From NCBI GenBank assembly GCA_973895155.1, contig OZ316894.1, forward strand, positions 22,258,001 to 22,322,000: a stretch of DNA of 64,000 nt, read 5' to 3'. The position numbers were made by a program, and so were the translations under genes. This document shows positions 1-10,272 of the stretch, in pieces (position 1 is the first letter of the stretch; each line of letters starts with the position of its first letter). The stretch comes from Marsupella aquatica (Eukaryota > Marchantiophyta). Under the pieces are notes generated by a model. The model saw only the letters and a program-made list of their open reading frames with translations. It ran no database searches and was not told the DNA's origin.

Positions 1-1850
1 AACTCACAGAGGCGTTGCCTTTGTTGCTGTGTTCTGAGGTGTGGTTCTGCTTAGAACGGCACGGCACGGCACTGCACTGCACTGCCTCCCTCGCCTCCTC
101 TTCATACATTGTGGTCTTACTTTCTAGCATCATCAATGGCTGTCTACACCTGCAAAGCTGCTACCTTGAATGGGAGGGTTGTTGTTTTCTACACGTCCGT
201 GCCATGGTCTCCGGCCTTGTGCACGTGAAGCTTTACTTCTTTGACTGCCAAGCATGGTAGCGTGGGTGGACCAGCGCAAGACAAGAATCTAGCTTTGAAC
301 TCAATCGTCCACAACAAATTCGCTCCCGTGTACCCTCTTTCCAAACTGCGATGTTCTTCATGTCATTTTACCTGCTGCGGGACCTCATCCGCGATAGTGG
401 CCCTTCCTTGTGAAAGTCTTCGTGACTGCCTAGAGCAGCTAAGCACTCCGTCTTTGTGTCCTGGATGAGACAGCGTCCCATGGTCATCACCTTTGAATTT
501 GGCACTAGTTGTAGAGGTCTCTAAGAATTCCTGCAGGCATTTAGTGCTCTAACTTCTGAGATTAAGTCGTGCAGTCCTGTTTTATCTGGTTTGTCATAGG
601 TCTCGTATAACATTTTGTCATTCTCTATGCGGTAAGGTTCTTGAGTCGTGCATCTTTCTCAGTGGTAGAGCTTCGTTCTCCCTGCCTGTAGTGTCCTAAG
701 TGCAATTGATTCCTTCCGTTTCAGGTAGTGTTCCTTTCTATTGCTAATTGTTCTGCCCCTGCACGATGGGCAATTTTGTTTTAACAGTTTAGTTGTGCCT
801 GTAGATTGTCAGGTCAGACGCTCTATCTAAGGTTATGATAGTCAGTAGTAAGTGATATGATGTTGTCAAACGTGGTGTACTGATGTATAGATGTATTGAG
901 TGAATATTTTATATGACCTGTTTCAATCCAAAGTTGTCACTTACCTCGGAACTACAATTGCACTCATCCAGTTCTCATTAACAATTGAAAGAACAAGCAA
1001 CCCAAAGTGTAACAGAAGATGGGGATTGCATTACGGTGTGCATCGATATTTGGGACATCCCAAAGCTAGCGACACTTCGCCTTCTTGATGGTGGGCTTGG
1101 TAAATGGGCTGTCATACGGTGGATGCATAAGTAGGTTTGCGGAACGTCGCTCTAGCTGTTGTTGATTTCTTTGCTTGCGATCATGATCAGTACTTCTATA
1201 GATGTATCCATTTGAATCAATCTTCCGGTTAGTCCATCCCCTCGTCGATTGTTTGGAGATCAAGGCATTTTTTCCGCATGTTCCCTGATGAAGTAGTAGC
1301 CTAGGGAAATGTCTGAAGCGGAAATTCCTTGCCTATTATGAAAGTCATCAGAGATTTTTTGATAGCTTAGAGAGCCTGAAATGAGCGTGTTATGCTTGTC
1401 TACGTGGTTATGATCTGTGATACGAATTCCTCTGTTTAACGTCGTGGACAGTAGTAACTTGCAAGCTGTTTGCAGCAGGTTTGTCTTGTTTGGATGGCAC
1501 TCAATTATTGAATTAAGCGTACTGGTGAGAACGTTATGTTGCTCTTCATATTTTCTGGAAAAGCCTCAGCTACCTTCGGTGCCAATATGACACTCGATTT
1601 TGTGAAACGTTACAGTAAACATGTTAGGAATTCATTTGAATGTGGTTGAGTGACCAAACAGAAAACAGCTATCGACGATACTTCACTTTTTGGAAAGACC
1701 TATCATTTCTGTTTGGCAAGCGTAGGAGTTCAAACTTGAATTAATGTTTTACTTTTACTTTTAGTGTCCAGTTTCCAGTTTCTACATTTCAATAAGTTAA
1801 ACTAGTCCAGCACCAGAATGATGTAGCTATATGAATAACGTATAGTCAAA
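1..1850. other. Intergenic, no supported gene
   Basis: Several short open frames exist (for example 15-260 and 241-468 on the plus strand) but they overlap in different frames, match no family I know, and show no splice structure that joins them. GC is higher in the first 500 bases than further on, so the 3' end of a gene lying to the left cannot be excluded. A short stretch near 658-730 resembles a tRNA A box (CTCAGTGGTAGAGC) but has no convincing B box. Confidence 0.4.
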
Positions 1851-1880
1851 CTTCAGCCTGGTCACTGGAAGTGTCCCACA

Positions 1881-2009
1881 GGTGATGCGCTAGTTAGATC
1901 ACCACGGGACCTACAGAAGAAGTATCTGAATCTCTCACATTTTCGGACAGGTGATTCGCTAGTTAGATCACCACGGGACCTACAGAAGTATCTGAATCTC
2001 TCACATTTT
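1881..2009. repeat. Tandem duplication, about 69-nt unit
   Basis: Two copies start with GGTGATGCGC (1881) and GGTGATTCGC (1950) and run through the same text ending CTCTCACATTTTCG. The second copy lacks a few bases. Degenerate pieces of the same unit follow up to about 2120. No coding content is seen. Confidence 0.85.
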
Positions 2010-2042
2010 CGTCATAAATCATCACTGGCACTACAGGAGGAT

Positions 2043-2080
2043 GTGTCTTTTCTCTTTTCTCTTTTCTCTTTTCTCTTTTC
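2043..2080. repeat. Microsatellite (TTTTCTC)n
   Basis: Four to five perfect repeats of a pyrimidine heptamer lie between two degenerate repeat copies. Confidence 0.9.
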
Positions 2081-2320
2081 CATATTCTAATCATAAATCA
2101 CCTCTGGGACTACAGAAGGAGGAAGTCTGAACTTTTCCCTTGTCCACACGCTGGTCATTGCACTCTTCTCTGTCATTCTCCTCCATGATGTGGGGACAAA
2201 CCTTGAACTGAATTACCCAACGACGTCACAAAAGCTGAACTAAATTACCCAACTACTCCATTGCTTACATTAAATTATGTGACTACAAATCTCAAAAGAA
2301 TATAAAAAGTAATTTCCTGA

Positions 2321-2430
2321 TGAGTCTCATATGTCTCAAAAGTAGGTTCCTGATTCTTTTTGTGTTTGTGTCAATCCCTATTGACCAGTTAGTCTCATAT
2401 GTCTCAAAAGTAGGTTCATGATTCTTTTTG
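2321..2430. repeat. Direct repeat pair (about 45 nt)
   Basis: A segment that begins GTCTCATATGTCTC and runs to GATTCTTTTTGT appears at about 2324 and again at about 2391, with one base change and a short insertion between the copies. Confidence 0.75.
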
Positions 2431-4776
2431 TAGTGACCAGTACTTTACAATACAGCACATCAGGGGGCCAACCCACACCCATGTGTAGAGCCAAGATTAC
2501 ATCTTGAAATGAAATCCAAAAGGTAAACCAAGGTGTCAAGCAAGCTAAGCTTGCTGAGATCTAATAGGTCAAGACTAGGGAAAGCTTGTTTGACCTTCCT
2601 ATGCAGTTCACACAAGAGCTTGGTTCAGTTTGCCAATTGGTATGTTTTTTCCAAGTTCTCAAAATTGTGTGCCCTGTTATTCTTTTGCTGCAACTTGTGG
2701 TGGGGTCCTTTGCGTTTTTTGGTGCTTTGGTTGCCTCCCCTTAATTGGGTTCTTTGCCTATGGGACATTGTCTCCTGGTTGGGCGCCCTTTGTTTTTTTG
2801 GCAATTCAATTATATGAAAGCTTGGAGAAACTAGTTACAGTAGGGTAGCCAGTATTGGTATTTTAGTGCAAACCCTTGAAGAACTAGGAAGACTTTACCA
2901 TGTACCATTATCAACTTGCTCAACAAATGTACTGTAGTTGCCTTGAACCCCCTGTGATCTTACATATTGGATATATGGGCATTTAAGTTTGAATTCTTGA
3001 AGAACAAAGAGGGCCACATAAATGCTGAAACTTATTTTAATGGTACCATTACCAACCTGCCCAATTTACCTAGTTGCCTTCAAACCACTGGAGACTTTGA
3101 ATCTAACATAGAATGTAAATGAAATCCAGAATTGTGATGACTACTATAAGTTTTTGGACATATTATTGACTCAACTCCCTTTTCTAGAACCCTGGTAGCT
3201 AGATCAACCTATGTGGAAGATCCCTGCGTTGATTACAAGTGTCAAAGATGACTACCAGTAGCATACCTCTGCCAATCAAACCTAAGTGACTCACTACCTC
3301 ACCTTGCAGTCACCTCTCTCTAAGTGCACATTGTTTGGAAGAAGCCCATACCTTGCACTTACAGGTGGTTTGCTCTATGTGATAAGTGCATGTATGTGAC
3401 TTGTCTCTTATCAATTGACAGTGTCCATAGACATGCATCCTGCCTCTGTCCCCCTGCCCCCAAGAAGCTGCCACTTTGTGTGGGTAGGATTCTCATGCAT
3501 TTTCTTGGACTTTACGTCTTTGCCCTAAATCCTGTTTCTTATCAAAAGTGCAATTTAACTGTATGTCTAGACTTTATGCATTTATCCACAAGAATTCTGC
3601 AGAGGATTCATGCTCTTACCCACTTGTACACACATCTTTACAGAGGGTTTGTAAGTATTTGTTTTTGGGTTTTAGTGGATACTTCATAGCACCTATAAAA
3701 ACTGAAAACAATGCAAGGTAGAGGGAAAAGGGAAGAAGGGTCAGCCTTGCAATAAGCCAGGGTTTTGCACCTAGATAGAGGCGAGTGTAGATGGCACAAC
3801 ACTAGACAGAAACCCTGCACCATACTGTAAACAATAGGTCATACACAACCAAGCCATACCAAGTCTGCTGTAGTCCCAAATTTGTACTCTCATTTTGCAA
3901 TTGAAGTCTACCGCTCCTCCTCTACTCCACATAGTGAAGCCATAGACCATATTTTGTCCGTTAACAGAAAATCAATATGTAGACTATGCCTGCGCGTAGA
4001 GATGGGCAACAGGAGTCTGGGTACAAGGAGCCCTAACTTCCTTTAGACTCTGCTTGTGAGTCGAGACTAGCATGGGATAGACTATGCTTGGAGGTATTAT
4101 GTGATGCAAACAAACAGGGATTTTTGATAGAGAGGAGAGTATTGTTAGCGAGCCACTAGTGGTTCTTGATGTCTTTTGATTCTTGCTGGTATATCTAGAG
4201 CATTTATAAGACTCTAGATTTCTAACCCAAAGAGGAGTCCCAAGATTGGGTTTTGGCTAACTAAGGACTAACTTTGCTAGCCGAGTGTGGATTTTTTAGT
4301 GATAACAAGCATTTTTTTCCTGTTTGCTTGCATGATACAATTACCCCTCAGTACATACTAGCATGGGAGTCAACATCAGGAGAGCCCTTCCTTTCATGTT
4401 TAGAGTATGCTTGTGAATAAGGAGAGTCAGAACAACATGCTAATCTGGGTTGGAGAGCCCTTCCTGTGCATACTCAGTGGTATTTGAGGTACACTAGTGT
4501 GTGTGTGACCTACTCTACAAGGGGAAGTTTTCAAGCTACACTAATGTTACTGACGATTGAGGAGGAATCTTTCTTATATAGCACAAAGAGATGGTAGACT
4601 TGGGGTCTAGGCTTCTAAAATGAAGCCTCTAGAGAGTGACTCTAGGGGCCCACCATGTGGACCTAAAAATATGATGATATGATCTATGTCCAATTATAAT
4701 AACGATGGATATGAGCTATGTACAATTATAATTGTGGATGCTGTTTATTTATATTCAAATAATGGGCCAATCTGTA
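2431..4776. other. Intergenic, no supported gene
   Basis: The open frames here are short, low-complexity and unsupported by any domain or splice pattern. Short dispersed repeats occur, for example the phrase around 3308-3335 (CTCTCTAAGTGCACA), which recurs near 35,275. The stretch looks like decayed transposon DNA. Confidence 0.4.
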
Positions 4777-4914
4777 TGTTGGAATTTTCAACAGCATGGA
4801 TCGGCTAGGAATTGAACCTAGGACCTCTCATGTACATTGTAGTGCTCTACCACTGAGCTACAGGCCCTTGATGCCTGCATCCCTCACCAGTTCGAGTGCA
4901 TTTCATTTCCAACA
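4777..4914 (-). repeat. TRIM 3' LTR with tRNA-like sequence
   Basis: This LTR copy starts (minus strand) at 4914 and ends at 4777. It carries the better preserved tRNA-like segment. The two LTRs are clearly related but diverged by several substitutions and small indels, so the insertion is old. Confidence 0.7.
4798..4867 (-). other. tRNA-like sequence with Pol III A and B boxes
   Basis: On the minus strand this reads as a tRNA: a D arm with stem GCTC/GAGC and the A box TAGCTCAGTGG, and a perfect 5-bp T stem (CTAGG/CCTAG) around the loop TTCAATT, giving the B box GGTTCAATTCC. The acceptor arms pair at about five of seven positions. The anticodon arm does not form a normal 5-bp stem, so it is not a functional tRNA. 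The box spacing is right for an internal Pol III promoter. Its place inside an LTR suggests it was captured, as Cassandra elements captured 5S RNA. Confidence 0.7.
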
Positions 4915-4972
4915 CCCTCCCTTAAGCCACACTCGCTACAAGGGAAACTCCTGATCTTTGGCTCGGATACCA

Positions 4973-5107
4973 TGTTGCAATTGTCAAGAGCATGACCGGC
5001 TAGGAATTGAACCTAGAAACTCCCATCTACATAGTAGTGCTCTACTAACTAAGGTACAGGCCCTTCATGCCTGCACTCATCAGTTGGAGTGCTGTTCATT
5101 TCCAACA
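4973..5107 (-). repeat. TRIM 5' LTR with decayed tRNA-like copy
   Basis: The upstream LTR in element orientation. The T arm (CTAGG TTCAATT CCTAG) is intact, but the A box has decayed (TACCTTAGTTAGTAGAGC). It abuts the primer-binding site at 4972. Confidence 0.7.
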
Positions 5108-6099
5108 TTATATTCAAAGAATGGGCCGAATTGATATTCAAAGAATGGGCAGAATGGGTACTCAGGCTCGTTGGATGAAAGGGAGCTCGGTGAAGCAACA
5201 GGTTACTACTGTACGAGAAGGTAAATTCTCTCTCTCTAACTTTGCTTTTTCGAGTTTTTCCAAACCGAAAACTCGCACGATGTTGTGGATGGGGGGGCTT
5301 GGTACGTCAAAAGCTCTCGATTCTCGCTCTTTGCTTGCTGCCTCCGTCTTCCAGGCTCCCTGTTGCGTTGCACCAGGCACTGAAGGTGGGCCGGGCGCAA
5401 TCAATCAATCAAGCAAGCAAGCCAGCTCTCAATAAGATGAGCATGAGCTGAAGGGAGTCGTGTCCGGCAGAAGCTCATCTATTTCTTTTATCTTTTTTTC
5501 TTTCCTTCGTTCTTCCCTTCTGATAGGGGATGGTTCTGAATTGGGGAATGTGAGGAAATCTGTCTGATATTTGCGCACGTCTCCCGCTCGTCTCTGCAGA
5601 GAGCGGTAGCCGGTTTTGTTCACTGTAAAGATGCGGATTCCGGAGCGAGATTATGACAGAGGGATGCAGAACAAGAGCAGCCCTGAATTGGATGTAGAAA
5701 TGGTTGTTTGTGGCGAGACTTGGGGTTCATAGGGGTGGCTTGGGTTTTGGAGACCCAGAGAGCAATGTGAGATTTCCCATGTGTGGTGGATTACAGGGTA
5801 CCTGGTGCAGCAAGCAAGTCACAGCAGATCACATGTTGAGGGAGATCGGTACTGAGTCGGTGGACTGGGATTGGTGGTGACTGTGATTGAATGATTTGGT
5901 TTCCAGGAGCAGCCTCTTATTACGGGAGCACCCTATTTGGATATCCGATCCCAAACTCTCTTTCTAGACGCAGCCTCATATGGCTGCAACTATTCTGGCA
6001 TTTGATCTCAAATTGCCTTTGCTTCAATTTCAGTACAGGACTTAATAATTCTGTGGGTGGCAGATTCTCACTGAGTAAGGCATATCTCTCGTTCTAGCG
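5108..6099 (+). promoter_or_regulatory. PILS upstream region / probable 5' leader
   Basis: About one kilobase between the TRIM and the PILS start. It has a pyrimidine-rich stretch at 5478-5520 and higher GC than the DNA to the left, as expected for a promoter and 5' UTR. No single TATA box or splice pair can be chosen with confidence. Short open frames here (5067-5451) overlap on both strands and look non-coding. Confidence 0.4.
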
Positions 6100-7491
6100 A
6101 TGGCAGGTGCTGCCATGTCTGTGAATGTGGGGAAACGTCTGATTGCCGAGTTAGCATTGGTGCCGGTCTTGAAGGTGCTCTCTATGGGTGCAATTGGAGC
6201 CGTTCTAGCCCATCCTCGTTTAGATGTGATCAACCCGGAATCGACAAAGCTCTTGAGCAAGCTCGTCTTCGCCCTGTTCCTGCCCTGCCTGATTTTTACA
6301 GAGCTTGGGGCTCAGGTGACCTTCGAGAATATGATGCGGTGGTGGTTCATTCCGGTGAATGTTGTTCTAGCAGGTCTCATAGGGTGCTCTGTGGGGTACA
6401 TCGTTGCCCTGGTGTGCCAGCCTCCCCGTCGGTACTATCGATTCACTGTGATCATGACCGGCATAGGCAACACGGGGAACCTGCCTCTCGCAATTATTGG
6501 CTCTGTCTGTCATAACAAGGATTCCCCCTTTGGATCCAATTGTAACCAGGCTGGAGTGGCTTACATTTCTTTCTCTACATGGATATCTGTGATCATTGTG
6601 TACACTTTCGTCTATCACATGCTCGAGGCTCCGGAGTATGAGGTGTTGGTGGTGCAAGTGCCTGGAGATGATGATCTAGCAGCAGGTGAAATTACAGCAG
6701 TAGAAGCTCCCATGGTTGATGGGTCCGAGCAGGATGAGAGTCTGGTAGATGTGGATGGGAGGATTGAGTATTCGGTTCTGGAAGCAGATTGGCCGGGATT
6801 GATGGATGCTCACAACCAGGACGAGCACCGAGTTCCTTTTCTCAAGAAAATCTGGCGGACCCAATCTCAGACGTCTCAGTTTTCTGGAGCCTCTGACGAT
6901 GAGGATGAGATGAGGAGAGTGGCTTGTTTGAGGGAGCCCAGAGTGGTGAGGAAGATGAGGGTCGTGGCTGAGCGAACACCTCTTCAGCACATTTTTCAGC
7001 CTCCCACAGTTGCCTCGCTCTTGGCCATTGCGGTGGGATTATTTCCTAGATCAAAGAGCCTGCTGTTCGAAGAGACTTCTCCCCTGGGATTCGTCAATGA
7101 CAGTCTGGTGATTCTAGCTGAGGCCATGGTGCCCTGCATCATGCTGGTGCTGGGAGGGACTCTGTCAGGGGGACCAGGAAAGTCTGAGTTGGGACTGAGA
7201 ACAACGATTGGCATTTGTTTCACCAGGCTCTTCGTGCTTCCTACCATTGGGTTTGGCGTGGTTGAAGTTGCAGGGCTACTGGGATTCCTCCCTCAAGGAG
7301 ATCCCATGTATCGGTTTGTGATCTTCCTACAATACTGCATGCCGACTGCTATCTTATGTGGAGCCATGGCGAGCTTGCGAGGTTATGGGGAGAAAGAGGC
7401 TGCCTCCCTCTTATTCTGGCAACACTTGTTGGCTGTCCTCTCAGTAACTTTGTCCATTGCCATTTACGTGAATTTCCTAGCCTATTTATGA
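6100..7491 (+). CDS. PILS: PIN-LIKES (PILS) auxin efflux carrier family protein
   Basis: A complete intronless frame of 463 residues belonging to the membrane transport (auxin efflux carrier) family. The N-terminal half has hydrophobic segments at about residues 12-37, 48-70, 82-108, 116-140 and 150-178, with the family-typical motif GIGNTGNLPLAIIGS near 120-135. A hydrophilic, acidic loop spans about 185-300. A second block of helices (about 305-460) ends in LLFWQHLLAVLSVTLSIAIY. Two bundles of five helices around a central loop is the PILS layout; these carriers sit in the ER membrane and limit nuclear auxin signalling by sequestering auxin. The size is normal (about 390-460). The start at 6100 is the first ATG and is followed in frame by a second at codon 6. 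Many PILS genes have introns, so the intronless form is notable. The assignment is firm; the exact subfamily is not. Confidence 0.92.
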   Translation: MAGAAMSVNVGKRLIAELALVPVLKVLSMGAIGAVLAHPRLDVINPESTKLLSKLVFALFLPCLIFTELGAQVTFENMMRWWFIPVNVVLAGLIGCSVGYIVALVCQPPRRYYRFTVIMTGIGNTGNLPLAIIGSVCHNKDSPFGSNCNQAGVAYISFSTWISVIIVYTFVYHMLEAPEYEVLVVQVPGDDDLAAGEITAVEAPMVDGSEQDESLVDVDGRIEYSVLEADWPGLMDAHNQDEHRVPFLKKIWRTQSQTSQFSGASDDEDEMRRVACLREPRVVRKMRVVAERTPLQHIFQPPTVASLLAIAVGLFPRSKSLLFEETSPLGFVNDSLVILAEAMVPCIMLVLGGTLSGGPGKSELGLRTTIGICFTRLFVLPTIGFGVVEVAGLLGFLPQGDPMYRFVIFLQYCMPTAILCGAMASLRGYGEKEAASLLFWQHLLAVLSVTLSIAIYVNFLAYL

Positions 7492-9410
7492 GATCGTTGA
7501 ACTGGACATTGTCGAGGTCACACATTATCCTATTTGGTCACCCACCAATTGCAGATTGTAATCACTGGTGACCAGCATTGTCCAGAGGAGGATCGATGGT
7601 CCCTCAATCAGAACTCGAATTCTGTGCCCCGATTGTTTGGGAACGTTTGTGACAGAATCAAGTTTTGGCTGGTCCTCCATTCAACGAAACTGATATCTCG
7701 AGGTCTTCGTGCGTATGGAATGTTGGCCAGCGACACTGAAAGCCTGTCCCTGAGTTTCACCTTATGTGCAATATTTTTGGAGCAGTGCTTCTTTTCCACA
7801 ATCGATTGTTGTAATTGCTCTCTTCTTCCATCGGGGAAGAGGCTTTCATACCCATATACGTAAGATTATTCCTTGGTCGTCGAGAAGTGGACGGGGTCCA
7901 CTGGAGTTATGATTCAGTACATTAGGCTACACATTAGTCTGTATATAGACCATTCATGAGCTCAGCATGGCCTCAGGATATTGTACAGAGCGAGAGGTTC
8001 CCTCTTCTTTTCGTATTGGTTTGCCGATGTTGTCCGCAGAGGGAACGAAGAAGCATTAGTTTATTGGAATTTCAGAATTAGCATTTTTGATTTCTTTGAG
8101 TAGGAAACGTATTCCTTACAAATGTTACTTGTTTTGATGGACTTGTCACCACCAACGATCTGATCTCGTTGAGTCGGAAATCAATTTTGCACAGTCTTGC
8201 AGTTCAAGTTGACGACAAATGAGGATTTTTAGCATTAACTCCAATACTTATGTCGATGTCTCGCATGACTGTCTTCGGTGCTCGTCCGTCTACTTCCATT
8301 GCTCGTTAAAAGCGCACTTCTCTATAAAAAAGCTCGGATTGATGAGCTCAATCTACAAGCAGTGTCTTAGCTTGGCGATGCTCTATCCGCCCATTCATGT
8401 CATGTTCCCTGAATAAGTTGCCATTGACACGGTGGGTTATCTACTCTGAGATTATTTTCTTTGGATAAAACCAAGTAGGTGTCATCTTTACGGAGCATCA
8501 CAGAAGTCAAACATCATTCGTCAGAAGTAGAGAACGTGTTCACAGCATAACAGCTTGGAAATACGACGTTGATGGTGGAACGTGGACTTCACAACTCATA
8601 TCTTCCCGTGGGCTCTTCAGTCAAAACTGAAGGCTGGAGGTCGAATTTGTTCTTCATACACAGACTTGAAAAGAAGCCCACGTCGAGGTCATGTCAACTA
8701 CAAGCTCTAACCGAGGCGAGCATGTCAGTCGTAACTACGGTTCTATCCGAAGCTGAACCTACACTCCACTTCGAACGACCGGCTGGGCTACTGGTTGGGG
8801 CTTTCGTGGGCACCAGGTCGATTCCTCCGAGCCCAAAAATGCCTCCCTCCCTCAAGGCGAAGCAAGGACGACGGTCTATCTCCCACACCCAGTCGAGTAG
8901 CGTTCTTTCACACCCCAACACTCCCCCAGGCCCTCGTCGTAAGGACAGCATGACAGATTACAGTCATCAACCCCTAAAGACACAGAAGTAACAGCAGCGC
9001 CTTGCAGCACATCTCCCAGACTTGATTCCAGATGTTGAATTCTACTCTAGCTACGTTTGTTGCCAGTTGCAAACTTTCGAATGCAGTCAGAGAGCTATCC
9101 CGCACTTTCAACGTACCGGAACCTGCCTAGCCGTTTATTACTAGGCCGATTCCCTGCCCAACGGCAACCAACAATGACTTCGCTTCAGTTTTGGCAGATT
9201 CAATGCTTCCTCATCGGATATGCATAAGATGGGCGCTGATGGGTTGCGATGATAATTTATTTATTTGGGTGGTCAGAGTCCTCTGGTGCGTTCAGTCTGC
9301 TGAGGTGGAGAGGAGCTTCCGTAGAGTAGGGCCCATCGCGTTGGTAGGTGAGGTACTAAGGTGCGCGGATTCGAATGCAGTGTCTTTCTTACTGCGCAGC
9401 AGCAGAAAAC
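7492..9410 (+). other. PILS 3' region and Josephin upstream region
   Basis: The 3' UTR of PILS probably lies in the first few hundred bases. The rest is intergenic. A 140-codon frame at 8569-8991 (+) overlaps an 85-codon frame on the other strand; neither resembles a known family, and I do not call a gene. The promoter of the Josephin gene should lie at about 9000-9400. Confidence 0.4.
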
Positions 9411-10272
9411 ATGTCAGAGGAGAACGGAGGAGGAGGGCGAGGCGTGTACCACGAACGTCAGCGGCTGCAGCTCTGTTTACTCCATGCTCTCAACAATCTA
9501 TTACAGGTAGGGCCGTTTACTCTTCGACGCCGTGGACCTGAATGAATTGAACAAGATTGGGTTGCAGAAATTCTATGAGCTCGATCAGAAACTGGGCAAT
9601 TGAATTGTGTGTGTGTCTAAAACGCATAGGAGGACAGGGGAGCGTCAATGCCTTTGCTTGATGCGGTTTATCTGCAGAGATTTGCAGGGGGTGACTCGGA
9701 CAGATTTTATGGATGGATTCTCTTCTTTGTTTGCGAGTGTATACTAGACTGACGTTCTCATCGTCTGTTTTTGGGTTGTCATGAAGGGAGAAAGGGCATT
9801 TACGCGAGGAGAGCTGGATGGAATTGCCGACAATTTACCGTCGTTGACGGATGATAGCACAAAGTGGAGGAGTCCACTGAGAATGATATTCAAGAGTCAC
9901 CGCAACACTTTGACTGGAGATTATGACGTCAATGTCCTCTATGCTGCGCTTGAGACCAGAGGGAAAGATGTGATATGGTATGACAGACGGCACGGCGCCG
10001 ATCGCCTCAACCCCATCGCTACATACGGAAGCAAGTTCGTCGGCATCATTGTAAACATTCCCACCAGGAGATATGCCGGGATTTGGAAGGCGCGGCACTG
10101 GGTGACTCTCCGCATGGTGAATGGCCTGTGGTACAATCTGGACAGCGATCTGTTCGAGCCCGTGCTCATGACCAACGGGGAAGACGATTTGAAGAGGTTC
10201 TTGTATTATGTTTTCGAAAACTCAGGAGAAGCCTTGATTGTCGTCGACAAGGAGCAGCTCGTGAATGAGTGA
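9411..10272 (+). CDS. JOSL: Josephin-domain deubiquitinase, JOSL type
   Basis: Two exons, 9411-9506 and 9787-10272, joined by a phase-0 intron (donor CAG|GTAGGG, acceptor GAAG|GGAG), give 193 residues. Exon 1 holds the Josephin signature RLQLCLLHALNNLLQ with the catalytic cysteine at about residue 23. Exon 2 continues with the family text ERAFTRGELDGIADNL, then the catalytic histidine in ARHWVTLR and the acidic partner in WYNLDSDL. All three active-site positions are therefore present. Josephin proteases cleave ubiquitin chains; small stand-alone members lack the ubiquitin-interacting motifs of ataxin-3, and none are seen here. The start at 9411 keeps a short glycine-rich leader before the domain. 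The upstream frame at 9191-9541 is in another phase and is a shadow. The gene is convergent with the DUF3326 gene. Confidence 0.88.

Larger units (their letters stand above)
4777..5107 (-). mobile_element. TRIM-type LTR element, about 331 bp
   Basis: Two related 135-138-nt copies (4777-4914 and 4973-5107) flank a 58-nt core. Read on the minus strand, each copy starts TGTTGGAAATG and ends CAACA, the usual TG...CA form of an LTR. The first bases inside the 5' LTR are TGGTATCCGAGC, one base from the tRNA-iMet primer-binding site common in plant LTR elements. The last bases before the 3' LTR are the purine tract AAGGGAGGG. There is no room for any protein, so this is a terminal-repeat retrotransposon in miniature that must move in trans. 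No clean 5-bp target duplication is seen (CTGTA versus TTATA), but about 20 bases of flanking sequence (TTATATTCAAA.AATGGGCC) recur on both sides. Confidence 0.75.

Noticed and set aside
15-468. Two overlapping plus-strand frames at the window start
   Set aside because: Different phases, biased toward Cys/Leu/Ser, no motif and no splice link.
658-730. tRNA-like A box (CTCAGTGGTAGAGC)
   Set aside because: No proper T arm or acceptor stem follows; only the A box looks right.
2533-2848. Hydrophobic Trp/Cys/Phe-rich plus-strand frame
   Set aside because: Composition comes from T/G-rich non-coding DNA; no family and no initiation context.
8569-8991. 140-codon frame upstream of the Josephin gene
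   Set aside because: Overlaps an equally long minus-strand frame; low-complexity Ser/Pro text with no domain.
9191-9541. 116-codon frame over Josephin exon 1
   Set aside because: Wrong phase; the Josephin signature is in the frame starting at 9411.
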